A stretch of DNA of 27,032 nt from an uncultured bacterium (GCA_905215645.1 CAJMQS010000029.1:1-27032); one strand, 5' to 3'; counted from the stretch's first letter, positions 12,911 to 21,315 are shown. Notes: generated by a model not told the origin, from the letters alone. Numbers and translations are program-made.

Positions 12911-13795
12911 TTGAAACCAATCATATATCCTTTTGCTTTTCTGTTCTGGCATGTGGGAGAAGTCCTGTACCATTTCATGGGGGAAGAACCGGTCCGCCGG
13001 GGAACCAGCCATTCGGAGGATGATATCCGGAAGATGGTCAGTGCCAGCGAAAAGGGCGGCAGCATCGATCCGGTGGAAAGCCGGCTCATCGACAATGTAT
13101 TCGATTTTGCCGACCGGGTGGCCCGGGAGGTGATGGTGCCGCGGCAGGACATGGTTTGCCTGTTCGTGGATGACCCCATCGAGGAAAATATGAAAGTCAT
13201 CCGGGAATCGGGGCACACCCGCTATCCCCTTTGTGAAGAGGACCGGGACCACATCCTGGGGATGATCCATATCCGGGAATTCATGAATGCGGACTATAAA
13301 CAGCCGGGATTCGATCTCCGGTCCATCATGCGGGAAATCGATGTGGTGCCGGAAAGCATGTCCATCGCCAAGATCCTCCAGCTGATGCAGCACAAACATG
13401 TGCAGATGGCCGCCGTGGCAGATGAATACGGGGGTACGGCAGGGCTGGTGACCATGGAGGACCTGCTGGAAGAAATCGTAGGGGATATCCAGGACGAACA
13501 TGATGCAGATATGCCGGAAATCAACAAGATGCCCGATGGATCCTATGTGTTCGATGGGCTGGTGCTCCTGGATGAAGTGTCGGAGATCATGGGGATCCAG
13601 TTCGACGATCCGGAAGAAGACACCATCGGAGGGTATGTGTTCGGTCTCATCGGCCGGCAGCCGGTGGTGGGAGACAGCGTAGAGGAAAACGGCTATAAAT
13701 TCGAAGTGCTGGATTCCACCGGCTTCCGGGTCCTCCGGGTCCGGGTGATCCCTCTGAAAAAAGATAAGAAGGAAGCGGCTGTCCATGAGCAGTGA
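12911..13795 (+). CDS. corC: CorC/YbeX-type CBS-domain protein (HlyC/CorC family)
   Basis: About 294 residues, like E. coli CorC/YbeX (292) and lacking the DUF21 membrane domain of larger relatives. REVMVPRQDM (about 75-84) opens the CBS pair; DEYGGTAGLVTMEDLLEEIVGDIQDE ends it; the C-terminal transporter-associated domain has EEDTIGGYVFGLIG. A hydrophobic stretch (IIYPFAFLFWHV) at the N-terminus may contact the membrane. The family is linked to Mg/Co efflux and, as YbeX, to ribosome metabolism. The start is uncertain: TTG 12911 has no Shine-Dalgarno, while AAAGGAGA (12865-12872) is spaced for an in-frame ATA at 12881; the frame closes at 12860. Confidence 0.88.
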   Translation: MKPIIYPFAFLFWHVGEVLYHFMGEEPVRRGTSHSEDDIRKMVSASEKGGSIDPVESRLIDNVFDFADRVAREVMVPRQDMVCLFVDDPIEENMKVIRESGHTRYPLCEEDRDHILGMIHIREFMNADYKQPGFDLRSIMREIDVVPESMSIAKILQLMQHKHVQMAAVADEYGGTAGLVTMEDLLEEIVGDIQDEHDADMPEINKMPDGSYVFDGLVLLDEVSEIMGIQFDDPEEDTIGGYVFGLIGRQPVVGDSVEENGYKFEVLDSTGFRVLRVRVIPLKKDKKEAAVHEQ

Positions 13796-14531
13796 AGTGT
13801 TCCAAGACGAAGCAGTGATCCTCCGAGTCAAAAACTGGCAGACTGCGGATAAGTACGCAGTCTGCTTTTGTCGTGGACACGGAAAGATCCCTTTTGTGGC
13901 TTACGGGGCGGCCTATCCCCGGAGCCAGAGCGGAAGGCTGGTCCAGCCTTTTGCCCATCTCCAGGTAACCTTGAATCCCGGTCGGAAGGTGGCTTCTCTC
14001 CGGAGCTGTGAGAGCCTGGAAATGCCTCTTCCCATGGATTGGGAGAACCTGGCCTACGGGGCCATCATCGGAGAAGCGGCAGAAAATCTCCTGGGGGAAG
14101 GGGAGCCCCAGGAGGAAGTGTTCCAGCTGCTTTTGGAAGCGTTCCGGCTGCTGGGGAAACGGAACCGGCGGCTGGTCACCGACAGCACCCTGCTGAAGCT
14201 CCTGGCCCTGTGCGGTTTGAACCCCATCCTGGACCAGTGCACCAGCTGCGGGGAACCGGTGGAGGAAGACGGCTATTTCAGCCTGGTCCAGGGGGGCTTC
14301 CTCTGTAAAAAATGCGCCATGGGGGATGAACTGCCCTTTACGATACCTACCCGGAACCTGATGGCCCAGCTGCTCCATCTGGATCTGGCGGCGCCTCCGG
14401 ATTTCACGGTGCGGGGCAGGGAACTGATGGCTTTAGAGAAAATCCTCTACCAGTTCATCCTTTACCAGACGGACCGGCCTCTGCGGAGCCTGGAATTTTT
14501 GGCGAAGATGGAGAAACCAAACCATGGATAA
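13785..14531 (+). CDS. recO: DNA repair protein RecO
   Basis: Recombination mediator that loads RecA with RecF/RecR. 248 residues, the usual size. An N-terminal OB fold (about 1-80), a helical middle, and a four-cysteine zinc site C152/C155 (CTSC) and C174/C177 (CKKC). The start overlaps corC by 11 nt, with GAAGGA about 11 nt upstream, so coupled translation is likely. The era-corC-recO order is common in this part of the bacterial tree. Confidence 0.94.
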   Translation: MSSEVFQDEAVILRVKNWQTADKYAVCFCRGHGKIPFVAYGAAYPRSQSGRLVQPFAHLQVTLNPGRKVASLRSCESLEMPLPMDWENLAYGAIIGEAAENLLGEGEPQEEVFQLLLEAFRLLGKRNRRLVTDSTLLKLLALCGLNPILDQCTSCGEPVEEDGYFSLVQGGFLCKKCAMGDELPFTIPTRNLMAQLLHLDLAAPPDFTVRGRELMALEKILYQFILYQTDRPLRSLEFLAKMEKPNHG

Positions 14532-15225
14532 TCGGCAGCTGGGCAAACTGATCCTGCGCCAGCGGAAAGATTTGATTTTCTGGCTGGTGCTGGTGTTCAA
14601 TACGTTGACCACCTTTGCTACGCCGGCGGTGGATTGGTATTTCCCCCTGAAACTGGTCCTCTTGTTCTGGGTGGGGTCCGGAGTCTGGCTGGCCCTGCCC
14701 GTCATCGAACGGCTGAAGAAACGGGAACGGGCCTGGCATCTGGCCACGGCTGCCCTGGTACTGGGGACGCTGTACCTGTTCCCGGCAGCCTGGCCCCTGA
14801 AGGTGGAATATCCCCTGCTGGAGCTTTGGTTCTTGGTGACGGTGCCCTGTACCTGGTACAGCGTCTGGCACTTTTTCGGCCGGCGGAAGATGTGCCAGCC
14901 CCGGGGGATTTTGTGGACAATTTGGCCGGTACTGTTGACCTTGGGAGCCCTGTGGGCGGTCTGGGACACGGATTTTGGGGCTTTGGGAGCTGCTTTCCTC
15001 CAGCAGCTGTTCTATCTGGCCCTGGGGCTGGAATACTGCCGCTGTGGGGCCCATTACCAGCACCGGATGGTATTCAACGGCGGACTGCTGCTGATCACGG
15101 CGGCGTTCTGGAGCTGTCTGACGGCCTTTGTATTCGTCCTGCCAGAGCCGGTGTATCCGGCACTGTGGGCTGCTTGGCTGGGAGTGCTGAATTGGATCTT
15201 CCCGGAGCTGGGGAGAAGCCAGTGA
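14524..15225 (+). CDS. Hypothetical polytopic membrane protein
   Basis: 233 residues with about six hydrophobic segments: roughly 18-36, 42-60, 72-88, 95-112, 128-146 and 170-200. Basic clusters (RLKKRER, FGRRK) lie between the first and fourth segments. No motif lets me assign a family. The start overlaps the recO stop by 8 nt, so it is expressed with recO. The sequence is rich in Trp and Leu and uses codons like its neighbours. It ends 22 nt before a partial palindromic element. Confidence 0.7.
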   Translation: MDNRQLGKLILRQRKDLIFWLVLVFNTLTTFATPAVDWYFPLKLVLLFWVGSGVWLALPVIERLKKRERAWHLATAALVLGTLYLFPAAWPLKVEYPLLELWFLVTVPCTWYSVWHFFGRRKMCQPRGILWTIWPVLLTLGALWAVWDTDFGALGAAFLQQLFYLALGLEYCRCGAHYQHRMVFNGGLLLITAAFWSCLTAFVFVLPEPVYPALWAAWLGVLNWIFPELGRSQ

Positions 15226-15247
15226 AGAGTGAAGAACAGGATGGGAC

Positions 15248-15298
15248 AAGAAGTCAGATACGGCCCTGATGGGCCTTGAGACATCAGACGTCAGATAC
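15248..15298. repeat. Palindromic intergenic element, copy 4 (left half only)
   Basis: AAGAAGTCAG to CAGATAC is the left arm of the family, closest to copies 1 and 2. The centre and right arm are absent; after 15298 the sequence runs in 7 nt phase into the heptamer array. Confidence 0.8.
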
Positions 15299-15361
15299 GA
15301 TGAATGATGAACGACCAACGATGAACGACCAACGATGAACGACCAACGATGAACGATAAAT
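15299..15361. repeat. Nine tandem heptanucleotides upstream of xth
   Basis: GATGAAT GATGAAC, then GACCAAC and GATGAAC alternating, ending GATAAAT: nine units of 7 nt (63 bp). The last unit abuts the xth Shine-Dalgarno (GAGGT, 15362-15366). Confidence 0.92.
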
Positions 15362-15372
15362 GAGGTATACCT

Positions 15373-16125
15373 ATGAAACTGATCACCTGGAATGTAAACG
15401 GCCTCCGGGCTTGTATGAACAAGGGCTTTGGAGATTTTATGAAAGAAGCGGATGCGGATATTTTCTGCATCCAGGAAACCAAGATGCAGAGGGAACAGGC
15501 TTCCTTCGATTTCCCCGGCTACCATGAGTATTGGAACAGTGCGGTGAAGAAGGGGTATTCCGGTACTGCCATCTTTTCTAAAAAGGAACCGGTGAAGGTG
15601 ACCTATGGCTTGGGCCTGGCGGAACACGACCAGGAGGGACGGGTGATCACCGCTGAATACCCGGATTTCATCCTGGTGAACGTATATACCCCCAATTCCC
15701 AGCGGGGGCTCACCCGGCTGGACTATCGGATGGAATGGGAAGACGTGTTCCAGGACTACTGCGCCGATCTGGCGGAACAGAAACCGGTAATCGTCTGCGG
15801 GGACATGAATGTAGCCGCCCAGCCCATCGACTTGAAGAACCCGGACAGCAACCACAAAAACGCTGGGTTCTCCGACGAGGAACGGGCCAAGTTCCAGCAG
15901 TTCCTGGGCCATGGGTTCGTGGATTCCTTCCGGAGCCTGTATCCAGAGAAAACCGGGGCCTACACCTGGTGGTCCTACATGTTCAAGGCCCGGGAACGGA
16001 ATGCCGGGTGGCGGATCGACTACTTCCTGGTGTCCGCCAATGGAAAGGAACGGATCCAGGATGTGATCATCCACAATGAAGTACTGGGCAGCGACCACTG
16101 CCCGGTGGAACTGGACTGGAAATAG
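15373..16125 (+). CDS. xth: Exodeoxyribonuclease III / AP endonuclease
   Basis: Cuts DNA at abasic sites and degrades 3' ends in base excision repair. 250 residues, the standard length. Catalytic residues of the exonuclease/endonuclease/phosphatase fold are visible: N7 (TWNVNGLRA), E35 (QETKM), Y105 (VNVYTPNS), D144 and N146 (CGDMNVA), D241 and H242 (GSDHCP). GAGGT lies 6 nt before the ATG, immediately after the heptamer array. The next gene follows after 12 nt, so the two form an operon. Confidence 0.96.
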   Translation: MKLITWNVNGLRACMNKGFGDFMKEADADIFCIQETKMQREQASFDFPGYHEYWNSAVKKGYSGTAIFSKKEPVKVTYGLGLAEHDQEGRVITAEYPDFILVNVYTPNSQRGLTRLDYRMEWEDVFQDYCADLAEQKPVIVCGDMNVAAQPIDLKNPDSNHKNAGFSDEERAKFQQFLGHGFVDSFRSLYPEKTGAYTWWSYMFKARERNAGWRIDYFLVSANGKERIQDVIIHNEVLGSDHCPVELDWK

Positions 16126-16137
16126 GAGGCCCGGAAC

Positions 16138-16914
16138 ATGGAAGGGGCATTTATCGGAGATATTGTTGGATCGGTGTATGAGTGGAAGGAACATAAGGGG
16201 AAAAGATTCCCGCTGTTTGCTCCCGGCTGCCGGGCTACGGATGACTCCCTGATGACACTGGCCGTGGCCAGGGCCTTCCAGGAGGCCCAGAAAGCTGGAA
16301 AGCTGCTGGCAGCGGATACTGTGCTGCCGCTCTTGGCTCGGGAAATGCGGCGCATCGGGCAGAAATATCCCGATGTCGGGTTCGGCGGTAAGTTCCGTTA
16401 TTGGCTCTTTCACCCGGAAATGGGGGCTTACGGCAGTTTCGGCAACGGGGCGGCCATGCGGGTCTCCCCGGCTGGCTGGTTCGCCTCCACCCTGGAAGAA
16501 GCTCGGCAGCTGGCTGTCCTGTCCTGCCAGGTGACCCACAACCATCCAGATTCCTACCGAGCTGCCCAAGCTGTGGCCGGGGCCGTGTTCCTGGCCCGGC
16601 AGCACAGGACCAAAGCCCAGATCCGCACCTATCTCCGCCCGTACTATTCCCTGGATTTCCGGCTGGAGGAGATCCGGGACAGCTATCAGGGGGACGCCAC
16701 CTGCAGTGGCTCTGTGCCCCAGGCACTGGAAAGCTTCCTGGAAGCCAAAGATTTCGAGGATGCCATCCGGAACGCTGTGTCTCTGGGTGGGGATACGGAT
16801 ACCCTGGCTGCCATTGCCGGCAGCATTGCCGAGCCTTTCTTCGGCATCCCGGAACAGATCCTGGAAGAAGCCAGGAAGTTCTATCTGCCGGAGATGATTC
16901 AGGCTGTGAAGTGA
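16138..16914 (+). CDS. ADP-ribosylglycohydrolase family protein
   Basis: 258 residues of the DraG/ARH fold. Metal-binding motifs are complete: GDIVGSVYEW (7-16), TDDS (34-37), NGAAMR (103-108), THNHPDS (about 133-139) and GGDTDT (217-222). It probably removes ADP-ribose from protein or nucleic acid, or cleaves a related N-glycoside; the substrate is not readable. TAGGAGG precedes the ATG. Co-transcription with xth could hint at a DNA-repair link, since some ADP-ribosyl hydrolases act on modified DNA, but that is only suggestive. Convergent with lgt across palindromic element 5. Confidence 0.9.
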   Translation: MEGAFIGDIVGSVYEWKEHKGKRFPLFAPGCRATDDSLMTLAVARAFQEAQKAGKLLAADTVLPLLAREMRRIGQKYPDVGFGGKFRYWLFHPEMGAYGSFGNGAAMRVSPAGWFASTLEEARQLAVLSCQVTHNHPDSYRAAQAVAGAVFLARQHRTKAQIRTYLRPYYSLDFRLEEIRDSYQGDATCSGSVPQALESFLEAKDFEDAIRNAVSLGGDTDTLAAIAGSIAEPFFGIPEQILEEARKFYLPEMIQAVK

Positions 16915-16920
16915 AATAAA

Positions 16921-17074
16921 AGATGTCAGACCGGCCCTTGCGGGCCTTTCAGAAGTCAGATGTCAGCTTGTTTGGCGATAAAAAGATCGGACATGGATCT
17001 TAGTCGTACAAAGCTGATGGCTGAAGGCCCCTTGGGCCGTGTCTGAAAGGCCTGGAGGGCCGGTCTGACGTCAT
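16921..17074. repeat. Palindromic intergenic element, copy 5
   Basis: About 154 bp with arms of roughly 30 bp: GTCAGACCGGCCCT...GGGCCTTTCAGA on the left against TCTGAAAGGCC...GGGCCGGTCTGAC on the right. The centre differs from the other copies, so this is a second subtype. It lies in the 183 bp between two convergent genes. Confidence 0.82.
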
Positions 17075-17080
17075 ACTGAG

Positions 17081-17108
17081 AAAAATACGGCTGCCTGTCA
17101 GGCTGCCG
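17081..17108 (-). terminator. Terminator of the lgt operon
   Basis: On minus, CGGCAGCCT-GAC-AGGCAGCCG (one mismatch) followed by TATTTTT; the stem includes the last codons of lgt. Confidence 0.75.
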
Positions 17109-17877
17109 CTTTTTTCCTCAACCCCGCCCACACAAAAAGGAGCAGGGCTATGCAAAAGGACACCAGGGCGGTGACCTGGGCACTTTTGAGTCCCCACAGC
17201 ATGGGTTCCACGTAATCGCCCCGGAGGAATTCCAGGAAGAACCGGAGCAGGCTGTAGAGCATCACATAGAGGCAGCAGGGCTGTCCCTTTTTGGGTTTGG
17301 TGGTCTGGAACAGCAGCAGCAGGGCAAAGAGGATCACGTCGATCTGTCCTTCCCACACTTCTGCCGGCCAGAGGGGCACCGCCCCGTAGGTGTTCCGGGC
17401 CAGGGTGCCAGCCGGGTACAGGATGCCGAAATCGCCTCCCGTAGGGGCCCCGAAGGCATCCCCGTTCAGCAGATTGGCCATCCGGCCTACGCTCTGTCCG
17501 ATGAAAAGGGACGGGCAGATCACGTCCAGCATATCGATCCAGTCGATCTTGTGCCGCCAGCAGTAAATGGCGCCTCCCAATACACCTCCCAGGATGCCTC
17601 CCTGGATGGCCATGCCTCCCTGCCATACGTAGGGGATTTCCAGCAGATGCTCACTGTAGTAGCCCCAGTCAAAGAAGAACACATCCCAGAGCCGGGCGCC
17701 GATGAGCCCGCAGAAGCCGCCGTAGATACCGATGTCCGGCAGGTACTTTTCCCAGCCCCGGCCGTCCCGCCAGGCCAGGAAATAAGCCGTGGCGGTAGCC
17801 ATGAAGATGGCGGTGCAGAGCATGAGGCCATACATGCGGATAGGAAAATTGCCGATGAAAAAAAGATACTGATGCAC
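17098..17877 (-). CDS. lgt: Prolipoprotein diacylglyceryl transferase
   Basis: Attaches diacylglycerol from phosphatidylglycerol to the lipobox cysteine of prolipoproteins in the inner membrane. 259 residues with about seven membrane segments. The Lgt signature is GRMANLLNGDAFG (131-143), with the conserved Arg132 and Asn135; IRMYGLML (13-20) carries the conserved Tyr; FLEFLRGDY contains the late Arg. The position of E. coli His103 appears to be Gln92 here (WQGGMAIQGG); this site varies in Gram-positive relatives. GTG start with AAAGGA about 6-7 nt upstream. It lies 16 nt behind the phosphoesterase gene, in one operon. Confidence 0.94.
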   Translation of the reverse strand: MHQYLFFIGNFPIRMYGLMLCTAIFMATATAYFLAWRDGRGWEKYLPDIGIYGGFCGLIGARLWDVFFFDWGYYSEHLLEIPYVWQGGMAIQGGILGGVLGGAIYCWRHKIDWIDMLDVICPSLFIGQSVGRMANLLNGDAFGAPTGGDFGILYPAGTLARNTYGAVPLWPAEVWEGQIDVILFALLLLFQTTKPKKGQPCCLYVMLYSLLRFFLEFLRGDYVEPMLWGLKSAQVTALVSFCIALLLFVWAGLRKKAAA

Positions 17878-17893
17878 GATGGTTCCTTTCTGT

Positions 17894-18595
17894 CTATAAA
17901 ATCTTCACCAGGTGGAATTTCACGTAATCTGCCGCCACCAGCCGGTAGCGGGTGCCGTCCCGGACCCCTTGGAACAGATTCAGGAAATGGGCGGCGTCCC
18001 CGTGGACATGGCCGTAGATGCACTGTTCCACCTGGTATTCCCGGCACAGTTCCGTAAAGCCCGTGACTTCTTCCGGCTTGTACAGAGGCGGGTAGTGGAG
18101 GGCAGCGATGAGATGTTTGGCTCCGGCTTCCCGGGCTCCTGCCAGGCTCCGTTCCAGCCGCTGGCATTCCCGGTCGTAGACCAGCTTGTCGTGTTCCCCG
18201 AACCCGGGCATGCTGGGCAGGTTCCAGCCCCTTGTGCCGCACAGGGCCACATCTCCCTTTAGATAAAAGGTGTTGTGGAGAAAATGGACCTTGGGGGGGA
18301 GAGCCTGCTGCATCTTGGTGAGGGAAGACCACCAATAGTCATGGTTCCCTTTGAGGATCACCAGATCTCCCGGCAGGGCGGCCAGGACACCAAGGTCCTT
18401 TTCCACCGCATCCGGCAGGTCCATGGACCAGGAGGTATCCCCCACCAGGAGGACGGTATCCTCCTCTTTGACGGTTCCTTTCCAATATTGGAGGACTTTG
18501 TCCCGGTGGCCCAGCCACTGGGGTCCAAACACTTCCATGGGTTTGGTGGGCGGTTCTCCGGAAAAGTGCAAATCTCCCATGGCATAGATTGCCAT
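17894..18595 (-). CDS. Metallophosphoesterase, third and unrelated copy
   Basis: About 233 residues with the calcineurin-like motif set: GDLHF, GDTSW, GNHDYWW, HYPP and GHVHG. Predicted cytoplasmic phosphohydrolase of unknown substrate. It belongs to a different subfamily from the paired paralogues at 3-5.6 kb. MAIYAMGDLHF is a typical start; I choose ATG 18595 because AAGGAG lies 8 nt upstream, while GTG 18604 overlaps that site and ATG 18598 is spaced 5 nt. First gene of the lgt operon, divergent from leuS. Confidence 0.9.
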   Translation of the reverse strand: MAIYAMGDLHFSGEPPTKPMEVFGPQWLGHRDKVLQYWKGTVKEEDTVLLVGDTSWSMDLPDAVEKDLGVLAALPGDLVILKGNHDYWWSSLTKMQQALPPKVHFLHNTFYLKGDVALCGTRGWNLPSMPGFGEHDKLVYDRECQRLERSLAGAREAGAKHLIAALHYPPLYKPEEVTGFTELCREYQVEQCIYGHVHGDAAHFLNLFQGVRDGTRYRLVAADYVKFHLVKIL

Positions 18596-18615
18596 CATTC
18601 CCACTCCTTCCTGCG

Positions 18616-18644
18616 TTGACTTTATGAGACGCGAAATATATAAT
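18616..18644 (+). promoter_or_regulatory. Promoter for leuS
   Basis: TTGACT (18616-18621), 17 nt spacer, perfect TATAAT (18639-18644). The leader of about 100 nt is too short for a T-box and has no T-box motif or terminator. Confidence 0.85.
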
Positions 18645-18750
18645 GAATCTATTGCACATGATAAAAACCACTGTAATACTCATATGTTACTGAATCCAGA
18701 GAACTTATGCAAGGTGTTTCAGAGGGGTTTTCTTTTTAGGAGGTATGTTC

Positions 18751-21240
18751 ATGTTTAAGGAAAAGTACGAACCACATGAGATCGAGGCTCGGTGGCAAAA
18801 GTATTGGGAAGAGAACCAGACCTACAAGGTCAGCAATGAGGACCCTCGGCCCAAATCCTATGTATTGGAAATGTTCCCGTATCCCTCCGGCAACCTGCAC
18901 ATGGGCCATGTACGGAACTATTCCATCGGTGATGTAGTGGCTCGGTTCCGGACCATGCGGGGCTTCAATGTGCTCCATCCCATGGGCTTCGACTCCTTCG
19001 GCATGCCTGCAGAAAATGCCGCCATCAAACACCATATCCCCCCTGCGAAATGGACCATGGAGAATATCGCCAATATGACCCGGCAGCTGAAGGAACTGGG
19101 CCTGTCCTACGACTGGGACCGGAAGGTGATCACCTGCAAGGAAGATTATTACAAATGGACCCAGTGGTTCTTCGAACTGATGTACAAGCGGGGCCTGGCG
19201 GTGAAAAAGGAAGCTTCCGTGAACTGGTGCGATACCTGCGGCACGGTGCTGGCCAATGAACAGGTGGAAGACGGCAAATGCTGGCGCTGCCATCAGCCGG
19301 TAGAAAAAAAGCAGCTGAGCCAGTGGTTCTTCAAGATCACCGACTACGCAGAACAGCTGCTGGATGACCTGTCCAAGCTGAAAGGCTGGCCGGAACGGGT
19401 CAAGATCATGCAGAAGAACTGGATCGGCCGCAGCGAAGGCCTGGAATTCGGCTTCGAAGTCCCCAGCCTCCACAAGAAACTGAACGTGTACACCACCCGT
19501 CCGGATACCATCTACGGGGTCACCTTCGTAGTCATCCCGCCGGAACATCCCATGGTGGAAGAACTGCTGAAGGACAACCCCCGGAAAGCGGAACTGGAAG
19601 CCTTCTGCGACAAAGTGAAGAATACTTCTGATATTGAACGGACCTCCAGCGAATCGGAAAAACTGGGGATGTACACCGGGGTGGACTGCATCCATCCGCT
19701 CACCGGGGAAAAGGTCCAGATCTGGATCACCAACTATGTACTGGTGGATTACGGCACCGGCGCCGTCATGGGCGTACCTACCGGGGATCATCGTGACTGG
19801 CTGTTTGCCACCAAATACGGCATCAAGAAGATCCTGACCCTGCAGCCCAAGGATAAGGAACTGAAGCTGGAAGAGATGACCGATGCCTATGAGGAAAAGG
19901 ACGGGGTCCTGGTGAATGCCGGTCCCTTCACGGGCATGGAAATGCATAAGGCCATGAAGGCCATCATCGATTATATGGAAGAAAAGGGCCTGGGGAAACG
20001 GCGGATCAACTACCGTCTCCGGGATTGGCTGATCAGCCGGCAGCGGTATTGGGGCTGCCCCATCCCGGTGGTGTACTGCCCGCACTGCGGGGAAGTGCTG
20101 GTGCCGGAAAAGGATCTGCCGGTGAAGCTGCCCCTGGATGTGAAATTCGATGCGGGAGCCAAGTCTCCTCTGGCCACCAGTGAACAGTTCGTCAACTGCA
20201 CTTGCCCCAAATGCGGCGGCCCGGCCAAACGGGAACTGGACACCATGGATACCTTCCTGTGTTCTTCCTGGTACTACATGCGCTATGCGGATCCCCACAA
20301 TGACAAGGCTCCCTTCAGCAAAGAGGCCGTGAACCATTGGATGCCGGTGGACCAGTACATCGGGGGCATCGAACATGCCATCCTGCATCTGCTGTACTCC
20401 CGGTTCTTCATGAAGGTGCTCCATGACGCCGGCCTGGTGGAAGCGGACGAACCCTTCACCAACCTGCTGACCCAGGGCATGGTGATCAAGGACGGAGCCA
20501 AGATGTCCAAATCCCTGGGGAATGTGGTCTCTCCGGAAGAAATCGTCGGGAAGTTCGGAGCTGATACTGCCCGTCTCTTCATCATGTTCGCCGCTCCTGT
20601 GGAACGGGAACTGGAATGGAGCGACCAGGGTGTGGAAGGGTCCTTCCGGTTCCTGAACCGGGTATGGCGGATCGTGTACTACTTCAAGGATGTACTGGCC
20701 CAGAAGGTCACCTCCTATGATACCGCTCACCTGAACGAAGCGGACGAAGAACTGCGCCATATCCTCCATGTGAGCATCAAGAAGGTCACCGAGGACATCG
20801 ACAAGCGGTTCAACTTCAATACGGCCATTTCCACCCTGATGGAACTGGTGAACGCCCTGTATGCGTACCGGGAAAAGGCCGAACCGGTGAACTCCGGGCT
20901 GGTGTACGAAGCCATCTCCAAGCTGCTGCTGATGCTGGCTCCCTTCACTCCTCACATCACCGAGGAACTGTGGCATGACGCCATGGGCAGCGAAACCAGC
21001 ATCCACAAGGAAGCCTGGCCTACCTACGATCCGGAAGCCATCAAGGTGGAAGAGGTGGAAGTATTGATCCAGGTGAATGGGAAGCCCAAGGCTCGGATCA
21101 TGACTGCTCCCGAAATCAGCAAAGAGGACCTGGGGAACCTGGCCCTGGAACAGGCCGAAGTAAAGGCCGCCATCGGGGATAAAAAAGTGATGAAAGTCAT
21201 TGCTGTTCCCGGCCGGCTGGTGAATATCGTAGCGAAGTAA
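18751..21240 (+). CDS. leuS: Leucyl-tRNA synthetase
   Basis: Charges tRNA-Leu with leucine. 829 residues, a complete bacterial-type LeuRS. Class I motifs are HMGH (50-53) and KMSKS (584-588). The CP1 editing domain has the threonine-rich TTRPDTIYG (from 248) and GTGAVMGVPTGDHRD (from 335, with the editing aspartate D346); CPHCGEV and CPKCGGP pairs suggest zinc binding. ATG 18751 is preferred because AGGAGGT (18738-18744) gives a 6 nt spacer; ATG 18745 would have none. Monocistronic, with its own promoter and a long terminator. Confidence 0.98.
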   Translation: MFKEKYEPHEIEARWQKYWEENQTYKVSNEDPRPKSYVLEMFPYPSGNLHMGHVRNYSIGDVVARFRTMRGFNVLHPMGFDSFGMPAENAAIKHHIPPAKWTMENIANMTRQLKELGLSYDWDRKVITCKEDYYKWTQWFFELMYKRGLAVKKEASVNWCDTCGTVLANEQVEDGKCWRCHQPVEKKQLSQWFFKITDYAEQLLDDLSKLKGWPERVKIMQKNWIGRSEGLEFGFEVPSLHKKLNVYTTRPDTIYGVTFVVIPPEHPMVEELLKDNPRKAELEAFCDKVKNTSDIERTSSESEKLGMYTGVDCIHPLTGEKVQIWITNYVLVDYGTGAVMGVPTGDHRDWLFATKYGIKKILTLQPKDKELKLEEMTDAYEEKDGVLVNAGPFTGMEMHKAMKAIIDYMEEKGLGKRRINYRLRDWLISRQRYWGCPIPVVYCPHCGEVLVPEKDLPVKLPLDVKFDAGAKSPLATSEQFVNCTCPKCGGPAKRELDTMDTFLCSSWYYMRYADPHNDKAPFSKEAVNHWMPVDQYIGGIEHAILHLLYSRFFMKVLHDAGLVEADEPFTNLLTQGMVIKDGAKMSKSLGNVVSPEEIVGKFGADTARLFIMFAAPVERELEWSDQGVEGSFRFLNRVWRIVYYFKDVLAQKVTSYDTAHLNEADEELRHILHVSIKKVTEDIDKRFNFNTAISTLMELVNALYAYREKAEPVNSGLVYEAISKLLLMLAPFTPHITEELWHDAMGSETSIHKEAWPTYDPEAIKVEEVEVLIQVNGKPKARIMTAPEISKEDLGNLALEQAEVKAAIGDKKVMKVIAVPGRLVNIVAK

Positions 21241-21244
21241 GGCA

Positions 21245-21295
21245 AAAAAAGTGGCTGTGAAAAAATGAGAAATCATTTTTCACAGTCACTTTTTT
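21245..21295. terminator. Long terminator after leuS
   Basis: An A-run, GTGGCTGTGAAAAA, short loop, then TTTTTCACAGTCAC and a T-run: about 20 bp of stem with a single mismatch. The A/T runs at both ends make it bidirectional. Confidence 0.92.
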
Positions 21296-21315
21296 GTTGA
21301 TGGTCAATTGACCGG

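Noticed and set aside
12911..13795. corC as a truncated DUF21 transporter
   Set aside because: E. coli CorC/YbeX is naturally the same length without DUF21, lies with phoH/ybeY there too, and this gene has its own promoter just upstream.
15299..15361. CRISPR array
   Set aside because: The repeats are 7 nt with no spacers, and no cas genes are present.
18645..18737. T-box riboswitch in the leuS leader
   Set aside because: The leader from the predicted start is only about 100 nt, with no T-box sequence, specifier stem or terminator/antiterminator pair.
18736..21276. A very long open frame on the minus strand opposite leuS (846 codons), and similar long frames opposite map and xth
   Set aside because: They mirror strongly coding genes in GC-rich DNA; their compositions (His/Gln/Gly/Phe-rich) are unlike real proteins, and leuS, map and xth have full motif sets on the other strand.
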